A DNA stretch of 64,000 nt from Rapana venosa (lineage: Eukaryota > Mollusca > Gastropoda > Neogastropoda > Muricidae), in assembly GCA_028751875.1 (NCBI GenBank), contig CM054153.1, positions 7,889,150 to 7,953,149 on the forward strand, read 5' to 3'. A program made the translations under genes and the position numbers. Below, piece after piece: positions 36,366-46,960 of this stretch. A model generated the notes under the pieces. It ran no database searches. It was given only the letters and a program-made list of their open reading frames with translations, and was not told the DNA's origin. Numbering within the stretch: the stretch's first letter is position 1; the number at the start of each line of letters is the position of its first letter.

Positions 36366-36700
36366 TATGGGATAGCCAGGTGGTTAGAGTGATGCATTAT
36401 TCGTAATCTGCTGACCCGGTCTCGAATCTCTTGAAGAGGATGTTTTCTCTGGAGTTAACATCAGCACCGACTCCACTCTCCCCAAAAGTCCCTCCAATGA
36501 GACTATAAACCGAGGTCCCGTGCGAACGCACGCAGAACATCTTGTGCACACGTTAAAACCCGTTCGGCTTTTAGAAAGAGTACGCCATTGTGGGCTGGTG
36601 GGAACAGATGACAAAATTCACAAAACTGCATACACACAGGGACTGGAAAAAAACCACATGAGTGCTTATTCCATTATCCTCGAAATTTTTTTTTTAAAAG
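36366..36700 (+). mobile_element. SINE family A copy (tRNA-derived)
   Basis: The tRNA-like head contains AGGTGGTTAGAGTGATGC (A box region) and GGTCTCGAATCTC (B box). The body runs through GGAGTTAACATCAGCACCGA, CTCCACTCTCCCCAAAAGTC, GAGACTATAAACCGAGGTCC, CAGAACATCTTGTGCACACG, GGGAACAGATGACAAAATTC and ends GTGCTTATTCCATTATCC. The same order is found at 62415-62735, and reversed at 41476-41700 and 48175-48335. The function is parasitic; it is presumably mobilised by a LINE. Confidence 0.85.
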
Positions 36701-37079
36701 AATTGACCCCCAACTTTGTTTTCCAGACAGACAAATAAACTTGTCATCAGTTCACTCACTATTTTGTGGGCGCTAAGAACATCGTTTATAGGTTACTTGA
36801 GCCATTGCTTCTGGCAAATCTTCACTGAAATCATTATAGTACAGGCAGTGAAAAGTATTAATGGATGTGTATGCCATCCATATGATCACCATGACCTATA
36901 AACAGTTATGAATTGACTTCTTCCCTAAGTCTTGAAGAGTGATTGCGCACTGCACAAACGCTTTCGGGTCCAGGGACAGACAGGTTAAACCTGGTGGAGT
37001 CTATTCATCTCCTGGTAGCAAAGTGCATACTGGGTATGTGCGTGCCATCTATGCCACGGGCAATGGCTGACCTATTCTT

Positions 37080-37510
37080 CTCTGGAAGGTTGATGGGGTT
37101 TTAACACATATGCAAGATGTTCTGGGTGTCTTGTTTTATTGTCTCATCCAAAGGAGTCAGAGAGAAGAGAGCCGGTACCAATATCAACTCCTGGCAAAAC
37201 AACAACAAAACCCAACAACAACAACAAACCAAACCAAAACCAAAAAACAAAGCAAAACATCAACAACATCAACAAGCGGGAAAAAAACCACCCACAAAAA
37301 CACAAACAAACAAACAAAAAACTACCAACAAACGAAACAAAACAAACCCCAGAGTGGTGGATATTAAGCCATATGATATGATATGATATGATGTGGCATG
37401 GTATGATATGTGATGTGATATTATGTAATGTGATATGACATGATGTGATATATGATACGACACTGTATGGAATGATGTGATGTGATGCGATTTGATATGA
37501 TGTGATGTAA
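37080..37510. repeat. SINE A fragment, A/C-rich tract and (GATAT)n array
   Basis: 37080-37190 is a reversed SINE A fragment (GCAAGATGTTCTGGGTGTC, ATTGTCTCATCCAAAGGAG). 37195-37350 is CAACAA/CAAAA-rich. 37368-37510 is a degenerate GATAT/GATGT pentanucleotide array. Open frames here are repeat artefacts. Confidence 0.7.
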
Positions 37511-37699
37511 CACAGAATAAGCCACTTTGAGAAATTAGCCCGTGAATAGCCCGTGGGTATCATAAACATATCCCATCAGTTATTCAGTTTTATGTCAGGT
37601 AAATTACAAAAACATCAAAGCATGCACCCCTGTAATTGGTTGAGCCTCATCTATCTGTCTATCTATTCTATCTATCTCTTTCATTCAGTCTCCTATTTT

Positions 37700-38177
37700 A
37701 GGGCCGTCTGGTATCACTTAAAGTGGAAAGACGTTAAAATTGAAGACTTGCTTGAGCCTCAGAGGTACAATAACGCGTCGCTAAAGGGAAAATTGAAAAA
37801 TATCTTGAGCTGTATGCTTGGTTTGGGGGACCTACATGAAAAAAACTCGAATGAAATGGAAGATCATAAAACCAGTCCATCATTAATCTATAGATATATT
37901 CCGACACCCTAAGATTTGAGCATTCCACCTTTGCTTCTCTTTTCACACGATGGTAGTCCTTTGATACAGTAATTTATACCCCCTCACGCGTTATCGTTTT
38001 AATGAATATTCATATTTTGTGTACATTCGCAACTTCCTAATATTATGGGAAATTGTGTGTGTTCGCTATGTCGATTGTTTTGATTGCGTGTGTGAAAACA
38101 GGACACTTTGATTGATGTTATAATTTTTGTTTTTGCCAATGATATAACTAGTGGACGACAGTCAATGCGCTCGCACG
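37700..38177 (+). promoter_or_regulatory. Presumed 5' flank / 5' UTR of the MEK gene
   Basis: The ATG of MEK exon 1 lies at 38178. The upstream ~200 bp is AT-rich (TTAATGAATATTCATATTTT near 38010) with no recognisable TATA/initiator pair. The transcription start cannot be placed, and an upstream non-coding exon is possible since AACTAG at 38146-38151 could serve as an acceptor. Confidence 0.3.
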
Positions 38178-38242
38178 ATGCCAGCCAAGAATAAGTTGAA
38201 CCTGACGATTTCTGTGGCCGATCCTGCCCAGGATGGATCAGA
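38178..38242 (+). CDS. MAP2K1: MEK exon 1 (start codon, residues 1-21)
   Basis: ATG at 38178 opens MPAKNKLNLTISVAD, followed by PAQDGS and two bases of codon 22. The donor is GTAAGTG at 38243. The phase (two bases into a codon) is the phase of human MAP2K1 exon 1, and exon 2 supplies exactly the one base needed. The Lys-x-Lys-Leu-x-Leu pattern at 4-9 resembles a D-type ERK docking site, although the basic cluster is weaker than in vertebrate MEK1. No other upstream in-frame Met with coding character exists. Confidence is lower than for the kinase exons because this end is short and variable in the family. Confidence 0.85.
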
Positions 38243-38770
38243 GTAAGTGTTACAGGAAGGACTGAACAAATGCAAGTAGATCGATCTCACCAACCACGCA
38301 ATTGTTTTTCTTTTCGTTTTACCGGCTTTGGAGAAGGGGGGAAATTCATAATCACACTTAGGCTTGAATCATAATGACAATGGTATGGTAGTTAGATAAT
38401 GTAAATGTGTTTGTATCAATAGGTGCACAGATTCAGGGGAAAGTAAGTGGACTGCTGAGCGTTTTGTGTGGGCGTGTAGTTTATTCATTTGGAGTAGAAG
38501 GAACATATCTTGCCCACACATGCGAATTTTTGTGAAGCGTTTAACAAAAGGTGTTAGTAATGTAATTGTATAAAAATTAAAGCTGCTAAAAGAATGAATT
38601 AGCTTCCTTCATTTTGTTTCTCGGTGATGTTTGGAAATTTACAATTCAGTTATAGGCCTAGTGGCTAGATTACTACTACAAACCTAATATAGTAATAATT
38701 AACATTGTAACAAGACCATTGGTATTAATCTGTTATAGGAAAAGCTGTTTTTCTTCCCTTTCACCATGAG

Positions 38771-38796
38771 CCCCCCCCCCCCCCCCCCCCCCCCCC
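38771..38796 (+). repeat. Poly(C) run of 26
   Basis: Uninterrupted C run in intron 1, at the 3' end of the antisense LINE remnant. Confidence 0.9.
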
Positions 38797-38879
38797 AGCA
38801 GTACAGTTACCCCAGTGAGCTACACACACTGATAAACAATTTCCACCAAAATATGACACCAGTGTTAAAGAAATGAACA

Positions 38880-39600
38880 GATTTTCTTTCTTTCTTTCTT
38901 CTTCCTTTTTTGTCATGTTTCTCCCAGGGAAGGTTTGACATTGATGAGCCTTCTCCATCTCTCTCTTGTTTTGAGCTTCCTCCTTATTTATGCCCCTTTC
39001 TCTCAGATCATCTGCAATACAGGTAGCCCAGGTTTTGCTAGGTCTTCCCTTTGGTCTCTTTCCATCCATACGAAGTTCATTGCTCTAAAGTTTTATGATG
39101 TGGTGGTCTGCTTTTCGTTGAACGTGCTCAAACCAGCGCAGTCTATTGCTACCAGCCACAGACCTCAGATCATCAACTTTGCACATTCTCCATAGTTCTT
39201 TATTCGTGATCCTGTCTTCCCATTTGGTCTTTGTCATGTAGCATAGCATTTGGTTTTCACAGCTCTTCAACAAACGTTTGATGGTTTTTGTGAAAACCCA
39301 TGTCTCCGAACTATACAGGAGAACAGGTATAATGCAGGCCTTATATATCAGACAGCGTCTCTTCAGTGGGATTTTCTGATTTCCGAGCAGACTTGCCAAT
39401 TCTTTCCATTTCTTCCAAGCACTCGCAATCCTGGTTCTGACAGCTAACTCGGATTTTGCTTTGCAGCTCATCATCTCTCCTAGGTAGTAGAATTTGTCTG
39501 CCACTTCTATCTTCCCTTGTTCAAATTCTAGCTCCTTCTTTCCTGCATCGGTGTTGTCTTCACTCTTCTTATTCATACAACTGGGGAAGACAAATGACAA
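38880..39600 (-). pseudogene. Antisense LINE reverse transcriptase C-terminal remnant
   Basis: On the minus strand one frame runs from 39600 to about 38800, broken only by TAG at 39085-39087. It contains FYYLGEMMSCKAKSELAVRT (the F-YLG motif after the RT core), KRRCLIYKACIIPVLLYSSE followed by TWVFTK, an ENQMLCYMTKTKWEDRITN helix, and after the stop a basic KRPKGRPSKTW stretch. This is the typical order of the region downstream of the YADD box in many animal LINEs. The catalytic core and the 5' half are missing. It lies inside MEK intron 1 opposite to MEK transcription. Confidence 0.82.
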
Positions 39601-40221
39601 TGAACAGATTTTAAAAATCTTAAAACAGTTAAAAGTAAAGAAGACAGCAGCCTTTAATTTAAAAAAAAGAAAAAGAAATGATGAGTGACTTTTAGCATCC
39701 AGAATTGCATCATTTCAAACCAGACTAATGGTAATTGGAGACGTGACAATATAAGCCTTGCACGTGTCCCAGTTTGCTTTATTTGGTGTCAGAGTATTCC
39801 TTTTTTGTTGAGCACTGGTGCTGCTGCTATATAATAATTAATATTGAATTACTAGTTTACTACTGTGTGATACTATAGTATTAGTATTGTTATAATAGTA
39901 ATAGTCTAATACAGTAATAGTTATACCATAATAGTAATACTATGCTAATGCTATACTTCACAAATTACAATATTATACTAGAAACTAGTTGTACCATCAA
40001 TAGTATGATTTTAGGACATTGGATCCTATGGGTTAAAAATAACCACAGCTCTTTTTTTTCTTTAAAAAAAATCAAATTTCTTTTTATATTGCAGTCAATC
40101 CACAAAGGAAAAATATATTGTTGTGCTGAAGGATATATTCTGTTTCTATTCTATAAATGTACAAGCCAATTGATAATGATACGCTGGGTTACCGATCAGT
40201 GGATGAACTAAGTGTTTATGA

Positions 40222-42790
40222 TCCTCGGCTAGAACTTCAAGGTTCACCAATGGTGAGATTTTGCCCACCATTAAAGCAAGTCAATTCTAACCTCGGAGAT
40301 GATGTCTTACATGACACCGGTATGCATGCATTTTAAAAAAAAAAAAAAGAAAGTCATCTGTTCCTACTGTTACACAATGGCTTCAAAAGGCAGATGAGAA
40401 TGGGTTTTAATTCTGCATCCATAAATTTGTACATGGAACCTTGGTTTATAGTCTCATCTGAAGGACTTTCAGTTTCAGGGAAGTGGAGTTGGTACTAATG
40501 TTACCTCCTGGGGAAAAATCCCCTTTATAGACATCTAAGTGGTGGCTTGAACCCACACCATCAGATTGTGAGCTCAATGCTCTAACCACTAGGCTATCTT
40601 ACCCCCTCATGTGTGAGTGTGTGTGTGTTCATTCTTCAGCTAGAGCTCCAAGGTTCATCAATGGTCAGAAGAGATTTTGCATAAATATATGACCATTTGT
40701 CATGACCATTTTAATGTGGCCACATTTGGCCCAGGCCAAAAGCTGTGTCAGGTTATTGATGTCAGCTAATTGCTAAGGCCTACATTAAAATGTTGTTATG
40801 TTTAAAATGTTGTGTTGAGATTGCCTTCAGCCATGACAAGCTCTTAACATAACAACCTGCACTCTCCTTTATAGGAGAAAAAATCCTCTGAAGTCGGAGT
40901 ATGGCTGCCTATGTGGCGAGGTACTTGAAAATAGTCGTACACGCAAACTTCTCACCCGGTGTACTTCCTATCTCACAGTGATTCCCAGGTGGGGTGAGTG
41001 AGTCAGAGTGCATGTTCTGGGTGACCCCCAGGGTGTAAAGCTGGGGAACGCACAACAACAACAACAACATGTGGCCACATTCTGACGTTGAGGATGATGT
41101 CTAGATCTGTAAATGTATGACACTAGTATGCATGAGTTTAAAAAATTTTCATTTTGTCATTCATTTATACTTTATACTGGCTTGCAATGGCCAACTTTTC
41201 TGAAAAGCAGAACTGATTTTAACGTGTGGGCAAGATGTTCTCTGTGTGTTTATATACGTGACCCTGGTTTACTGTCTCTTCTGAAGGACTTTTGGGGAAG
41301 TGGAGTCGATACTGATGACTGATGTGAACTCCAGGGAGAAAGTACCTTTGAATGGGCATCTCCTTTGTGGCTCGAAGCTGAGCTATCATATCACGAGCTG
41401 AATGCGTTAGTCATTAGGCCCTCCCCCACCCCAGTGTGTGTGTATGTATACATGTGTTTTATTTTTTATATTTTTAATTTTATTTTAATTTTATTCTTTT
41501 ATATCAAGGATAATGGAATGAGCACTTACGTGCTTTTTTAATCCAGTCCCCGTCTATGTGGTTTTGTAAATTCTGTCATCTGTTCCCATCGGCACACAAT
41601 GGCCTACTCTTTCAAAAAGCGGAACAGGATTTTACGTGTGCGCAAGATGTTCTGCGTGCGTTCGCACACGGGACCTCGGTTTATAGTCTCATCCAAAAGA
41701 CTCTGTGTGTGTGTGTGTGTGTGACTGTGTGTGTAAACTTGTGTTTGTATAAAAATTACATGTTTTAGTTCAACTAGAGCTCCAAGTTTCACCAATGGTG
41801 AGATTTTGCATATGCAACCATTTTTCATTTTAATTTAGGCAACCCTATTCCACCTTAATTAATAGGTGATGTCTAAACATGACACCATTGTGTATGCATC
41901 TTTAAAAATGTGGTCATCTGTTCCTACCGGCATGCAGTGACTTAGTTTTCTGAAAGGCAGAACAAGGTTTAACTTGTGCACAAGATGTTCTTCATGCATT
42001 TGTATGGGATCTTGGTTTAAATACTACTCACTAATGCTAGTCTCATCCTCCCCAAAATTAGAATGCAGTTGCCTTAATGGTGGGCAGAAACGGTCGCATA
42101 GTGATAAATATATGCTAAGATCTCTCATTGTTTGGTGAACCTCGGAGCTCTAGCCAAGGGGGAAAGAAAGTCTTACCAATAATGACAATATCTGAAGGAC
42201 TTTCAGAAGAGTGGAGTTGGTAAGCACTGTGTTAACTCCAGAAGAAAAATCCCCTTGAACAGCTCGTGTCTTGAACCCACACCATCAGATTAGAAGCTCA
42301 GTGCTCTCACCACTACTGGCATTAGCCAGGCTATCCTACCCCCACATGTGTGTGTGTGTTTTTTTTTGCTTCTTGCCTACAGCTCCAAGGTTGACCAATA
42401 ACAATATTTTTGCATATATATATATATACTGCTGCTACCATTTTAAGGTAGCCACATTTCAACATCAAGGATGTCTGTATTGTACATGACACCACTATCA
42501 CCAGTTTTTGGCTGTGTTCCTATCTGCACACAATGGTCTCTTCTGAAAGGTAAAGCAGGTTTTAACGTGTGCACAAGATGTTATACATGCGTTTGTATAT
42601 TTATTATATGGGACCTTGGTTTATAGTCTCATCCTAAGGACTTTCAGGGGAGTGGAGTTGGAACTGATGTGATGTTAATTCCAGGGAAAAAATCCCCAGA
42701 ATAGGCATCTTGGTTGTGGCTCAAACCTGAGCTGTCTGATAACGAGTTAAGTGCTCTATCCACTACGCCTTCCCGCATCCCATATCTATA
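40222..42790 (-). mobile_element. Pile-up of SINE A, SINE C and repeat B copies, partly tandem
   Basis: All copies of SINE A are reversed: 40345-40610, 41160-41420, 41476-41700, 41905-42030 with a further piece at 42185-42340, and 42500-42780. Each shows some of GTCATCTGTTCCTAC, AAGATGTTCT, CTTGGTTTATAGTCTCATC, GTGGAGTTGG and a reversed tRNA-like head (for example GTGCTCTATCCACTACGCC at 42751). Between them recurs a module starting GAGCTCCAAGGTTCACCAAT (40222, 40640, 41770, 42380) followed by GTAGCCACATTTC-like and GATGATGTCT-like text. The repeated A+module order suggests duplication of a composite unit. The repeat B copy at 40712-41070 sits inside. Confidence 0.7.
40712..41070 (-). repeat. 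Repeat family B copy, complete and clean
   Basis: Read on the minus strand it starts with (GTT)5, then GTGCGTTCCCCAGCTTTACA, CCCTGGGGGTCACCCAGAAC, CTGGGAATCACTGTGAGATA, TTCAAGTACCTCGCCACATA, GGCAGCCATACTCCGACTTC, TATAAAGGAGAGTGCAGGTT, GAGCTTGTCATGGCTGAAGG and ends GACACAGCTTTTGGCCTGGG. This is the best reference copy in the window. Confidence 0.85.
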
Positions 42791-43844
42791 TGTTTTACTT
42801 GCAAAAAAGTCCCCTGTAGTTTATATACTCAGTGTAGAAATCACAAAACTTGGCTAGCACTAGTAAAGTAGTAATATTGTCATTGTTCTGTCAAGGGAAG
42901 CTATTTTGCACAACTACAAGGTAACAGTGTTAGCTATATGTTCTCTTGTAGATAAGAAATTAATGATCCACTGATGATGTCTTCTTAAGGTCAAGTGTCT
43001 GCATATAGGACTCTAATCATGATCTGCACTTTTTTCTTGCATTTGTTTGGCTTAATTTGGGGGATCCCACCCAGAGATGAGTGCGCTTATGACTAATGGT
43101 TATTTGTCTCAATTTCTGACTCGTGGTGATAAAAGGAGGTTTTGAAGGGGGAAAAGGTTGGGGGTGGTGGGAGTTTTTCCTGAGAAAACATTCTCAGTAA
43201 GTTACATGTCTTAGATTTCCCTTGCTATGAGTCCTTCGAGAGTTAGTACTCGCTGGGTTAAATGTAATTTAAGATTCCACTATTAAAATTCATCAATCTT
43301 ATGGACGCAATCTGAGAACATTTATTCAAATCACTATCTAAGAACATTTACTCAAATTACCAGGCCAACCATGCAGGTGTATAACATGACTTTGTCTCTC
43401 TTAGTCATAGTTTGTGTGAGGATAAAAATAAGCATTTAGCATAACTGTGTCACCTAGTCAAACACCATTGTGGGCATCGTCCTCATTCTAAATATCACAA
43501 CACAATAGCGTTAACAGGAAAAAAAGAAAGATTTTACCCGTCACAGGATCATGAGGATGCAATTGCCCTTCAAGTGATGGTTAAAGCATTTTGACTTGAA
43601 AAGATACAAGATTCAGTAGTCATTGATGCTCATACCTAGTTGTGTGCAAAATATCAGTATTATATTTAGTATGTATTTAACATATGGCTCATTTATTTTG
43701 CGTGGCTTATTTCATTAATGTATACTTTATGTGGCATTGTGGCTTGTTATTTTTATGATTAACTGTTGTCACATGTCAAATGTTGCAAATAAAGCTTAAC
43801 TAATAAATGTTTGACAGATTTTCCCAAGAATGACCTGGTTTGTC

Positions 43845-44330
43845 AGAATCTGAGTCTGAGCAATGAAAGCCAGAAAATCTGGTTTTATTGTTTACTAAAA
43901 TGATTGTCAGTCAGGCTCCAAATCTAATCAATAGAAAAAAAAGAAAAGTGGAGATATATATTATTTACTGATTGTATGTCTGCCAGTCAGGCTCTCTGCT
44001 ATTAACGCTCAAAAATCCAGATTTATTGTGTACGATGTATAGTATGTACAGTGATTGTAAATTTGTTAATCAGGCTCTATGGGATAGTCAAAATTTCTTA
44101 AAATCTAGATTTTTGTTTAAATTTACATGAGTGTATGTCATTAATCTTTCAGTCAGGCTCTGATCAGTAGATCTTCAAAATTCCAGATGTTTTTTAAAAA
44201 TAAATTGATTGTTTGTCTCTCAGCCAGGCTTTAATGAAAGATGTCCAAAAGTCCAGATTTGGTCTGCACTATAATGATTGTCAGTAAGGCTGTAAGCAGT
44301 AGAAGTCAGAAAGTGTACATTTTTTCTCCC
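43845..44330 (+). repeat. Degenerate tandem repeat, 61-86-bp unit
   Basis: Six or seven units share the order CAGTCAGGCTCT, an A-rich link, TCAAAAATCCAGATTT, a T-rich link and GATTGTATGTCT. Unit starts lie near 43908, 43981, 44067, 44151, 44220 and 44281. Units vary by indels, so the array is old. Confidence 0.75.
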
Positions 44331-44721
44331 CCTCTTCTCCCTTAACTTGCTGAGGAGTTTGTGGGGCGCTGCTTTGAATTTTTTGAGGCTGTGTCTCTTG
44401 GGCAAGTTGAACATGGTGGAGCTCATCCCTCTTCAGGTTCAGTGTGCATGTTGAGTATGTTCATGGTTCTATAACTAGTATAAGTATAACCCATTGAGTC
44501 CTGACATGAATTATAAGATCTTTGATACATGTATGTGTACATTTCTTCTGCATAGTATATGTATGTCTATACTTCAAGGGAATTAAGGCTTTAGTAGGTC
44601 TGTGCTTTGACCCAGGAGATTGTAAAAATCTCCACCCTAAATTCAATAGACACTGCTGCCAAGATCTGAACTCTATGATTCATGGACCCACTTTTGTTTT
44701 GGAAATCAAACACTTTTATGA

Positions 44722-44852
44722 TGGATGCCATAGCCGAATAGCTAAGACTATTTGACTTCAACCCCATTCTCGAAAAGTCGGAATGCGTTTACTGTCATGG
44801 TGAGCAAAAACGGTTGCATACACACATTCTCACCTTTGGTTAGCCAGGAAAC
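44722..44852 (+). mobile_element. SINE family C copy (tRNA-like head)
   Basis: The head reads GATGCCATAGCCGAATAGCTAAGAC, with a weak B box in CCATTCTCGAAAAGTCGG, followed by TGTCATGGTGAGCAAAAACGG and TCTCACCTTTGGTTAGCC. The body is the reverse of the GAGCTCCAAGGTTCACCAAT module in the intron 1 cluster, and a similar forward piece lies at 42050-42150. Confidence 0.55.
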
Positions 44853-44970
44853 CAAAAAAAAAAACCCACACAAAATACCCCCACTTTTATTCACTTGACT
44901 GTAACATCCCTCCTTTTTCATAATTAAATTTACTGTAGACTAAACTGCCTGTGTGTGTGTGTGTGTACAG

Positions 44971-45199
44971 TCGGCAGAATGGGGCCCAGGCCAGCATGGA
45001 GAAGATGCAGCTGAAGCTGAAGGAGCTGAACATTGACGACCAGCAGCGGGAGAGGCTGGAGGAGTTTCTCTGCCAGAAGCAGAAGGTGGGGGAGCTGCTG
45101 GAGGAGGACTTTGAGAAGCTGGGGGAGCTGGGGGCCGGCAATGGGGGGGTGGTCACCAAGGTGCTGCACAAACCCACCGGCCTCATCATGGCCAAGAAG
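44971..45199 (+). CDS. MAP2K1: MEK exon 2 (residues 22-98)
   Basis: The exon begins with the last base of codon 22 (Asp) and ends in phase 0 at Lys98; 229 nt. The acceptor is TGTACAG after a GT run, and the donor is GTGAGAG. It encodes the nuclear-export-like helix [10 protein letters not shown] (34-43), the linker [15 protein letters not shown] and the glycine-rich loop GAGNGG (76-81). The last residues AKK include the ATP-anchoring Lys (98, equivalent to human 97). Codon third positions are almost all G or C, in sharp contrast to exons 4 and 5. Confidence 0.97.
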
Positions 45200-46129
45200 G
45201 TGAGAGCCAGGTGTCTGACACATTGTAGCACACACAGAGTAACTAGCACGCACAGTGATATATACACACACACACATGAATGCATGCATGCCCACACACG
45301 AATGCACGCATGAACACACACATGGGCACACACACCTTGCATGCATCCATGCATGCATGTGCATGCACGCATGCACACACACACATACACTTACTTATGC
45401 ACTCAAACAGGTATGTGCATGCGCACACATATACATGCACACACACATATGATACAGAGTGACACAGAGTCACACACACACGCTCAATACACTCTTTGGA
45501 GGATGGCCTCAGTGATGTGTTTGATAGATCAAACTGTTTACTTAACATTGCACAGTTCATTACTTCAGTGTCCTTCATTTTTAATACTTTTGTTTGTTTT
45601 GTTTTCATTGTTGCGTGTGTAATGTTTAAGTGTTAACTTTTTTGCTTTTTAAAATTATTGTGCTAGGATTTCTCTTCCCCCCCCCCCACACACACACACA
45701 CACACACACTCCTCCAGCATGTCCTTGCAAATCCTCTTTAGCCCCTTTTTTTCCCAAATGCCCACCTCCACACATACACGCAAACAAAATAAACACACTC
45801 TCCCAAACAAACAAAAACTATGCTCTGCAGCAACAGTATACCAACAAGAGTACAAAAGGTTCTCTCACAAAGGTGTTGTGTTCACATTCCTCCATTTAGG
45901 TCAGGGTTTCCTTTTCCTACTCCTGACCAGCACAGCCCTAGCTATGCTTCACACTATGTTTTTGTTTGGCATGATGGTTAAGTAGGTGGTCTGAACATAA
46001 GTACAGTGCTTCTTTCACAGTCTTTCATAAGAGAGGTTTGTAAGAGAACTGAAGCATGTGAAGGCTGTTTAGTTGTAATGTTGGAGACCTTGTCAGTCTT
46101 GAATTCAAACCTAAACCCTAGAGATTTTT

Positions 46130-46260
46130 TTTGGTGTAGTTCCTCTGCTACAGCTCCAAGGGTCATTAATGGTGAATTTTGTGGGGGGGGGGGGGGGGGT
46201 GCAACCATTCCCTCTCCCCCCAACCATTTAGGTAGCCACATTTCGACTTCAGGGATAAAC
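46130..46260 (-). repeat. Fragment of the SINE C-associated module
   Basis: ACAGCTCCAAGGGTCATTAA, a G17 run, then ACCATTTAGGTAGCCACATT, matching modules at 41770 and 42380. Confidence 0.5.
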
Positions 46261-46374
46261 TCTGCTGAGTCAGTAGGGCTTTGTGCTTATTTCTTAGTTT
46301 AGAGAAACGAGATTTGCAGATCTCGCTAGTCCAAGTAGCATATGATTTATACATGCCTGATTATGCAAGAGTGT

Positions 46375-46960
46375 AAATAATACCCAGTCTAAGCCATGTA
46401 GACACTATCCAGTCTAAGCGGTGTAAATAATATCTGATCCAAACACTGAGTGTGAGTGATACCCAGTTGAAGCTGTGTTAGTTGTATCCTGTCCAAGCAG
46501 TGTTAATTCTTCATAACAACAGTGCCCAATCCAAGCAGTTTGAATAATAATTATCTAGTCCATTTCCAAGCCGTCTGAATGACTAATGATGGTTGATTCA
46601 AGCAGTATGAATGTCTGACCATCCAAGCAGTATCTGAGTATGACTTACCTTTCAGGTAGTGTGAGTGACTGACCTCTAAGTCTAACCATCCAAGCAGTAT
46701 GAATGATTGACCATCCAATCAGTATAAATAACTATTCAAACAGTATGAATAACTATTCAAGCAGTTTTAATGATTGACCAACCAAGCAGTGTGAATAATT
46801 ATTCAAGCAGTATGAATAATTATTCAAGCAGTAATAATTATTCAAGCAGTATGAATGATTGACCATCCAAGCATTATGAATATTTGTTCAAGCAGTATGA
46901 ATTATTAACCATCCGAGGAGTATGGTTTTTATGAATAATGGTTGTCTGATCAAACAGTAT
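46375..46960 (+). repeat. Degenerate tandem repeat, CAAGCAGTATGAAT-type unit
   Basis: More than twenty short units of about 19-30 bp are built on CCAAGCAGTATGAATGATTG or TTCAAGCAGTATGAATAATT. The left part (46375-46560) is more diverged (CAGTCTAAGC, GTGTAAATAA). It is intronic and non-coding. Confidence 0.8.

Larger units (their letters stand above)
38243..44970 (+). other. MEK intron 1
   Basis: GTAAGTG...TGTACAG, 6.7 kb. It holds a C26 run (38771-38796), an antisense LINE pseudogene (38880-39600), a cluster of SINEs and repeat families (40222-42790), a degenerate tandem repeat (43845-44330) and a SINE C copy. The stretches 39610-40220 and 42790-43840 show nothing I can name. The acceptor lies directly on a (GT)10 run. 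Confidence 0.85.

Noticed and set aside
44887..45390. 150-167-codon frames antisense to MEK exon 2
   Set aside because: They are shadows of the GC3-rich exon extended into microsatellite; the sense frame has all kinase motifs.
45243..45608. Overlapping Cys/Val/His/Met-rich frames next to MEK exon 2
   Set aside because: They translate CA/GT and GCAT microsatellites and appear on both strands in several frames.
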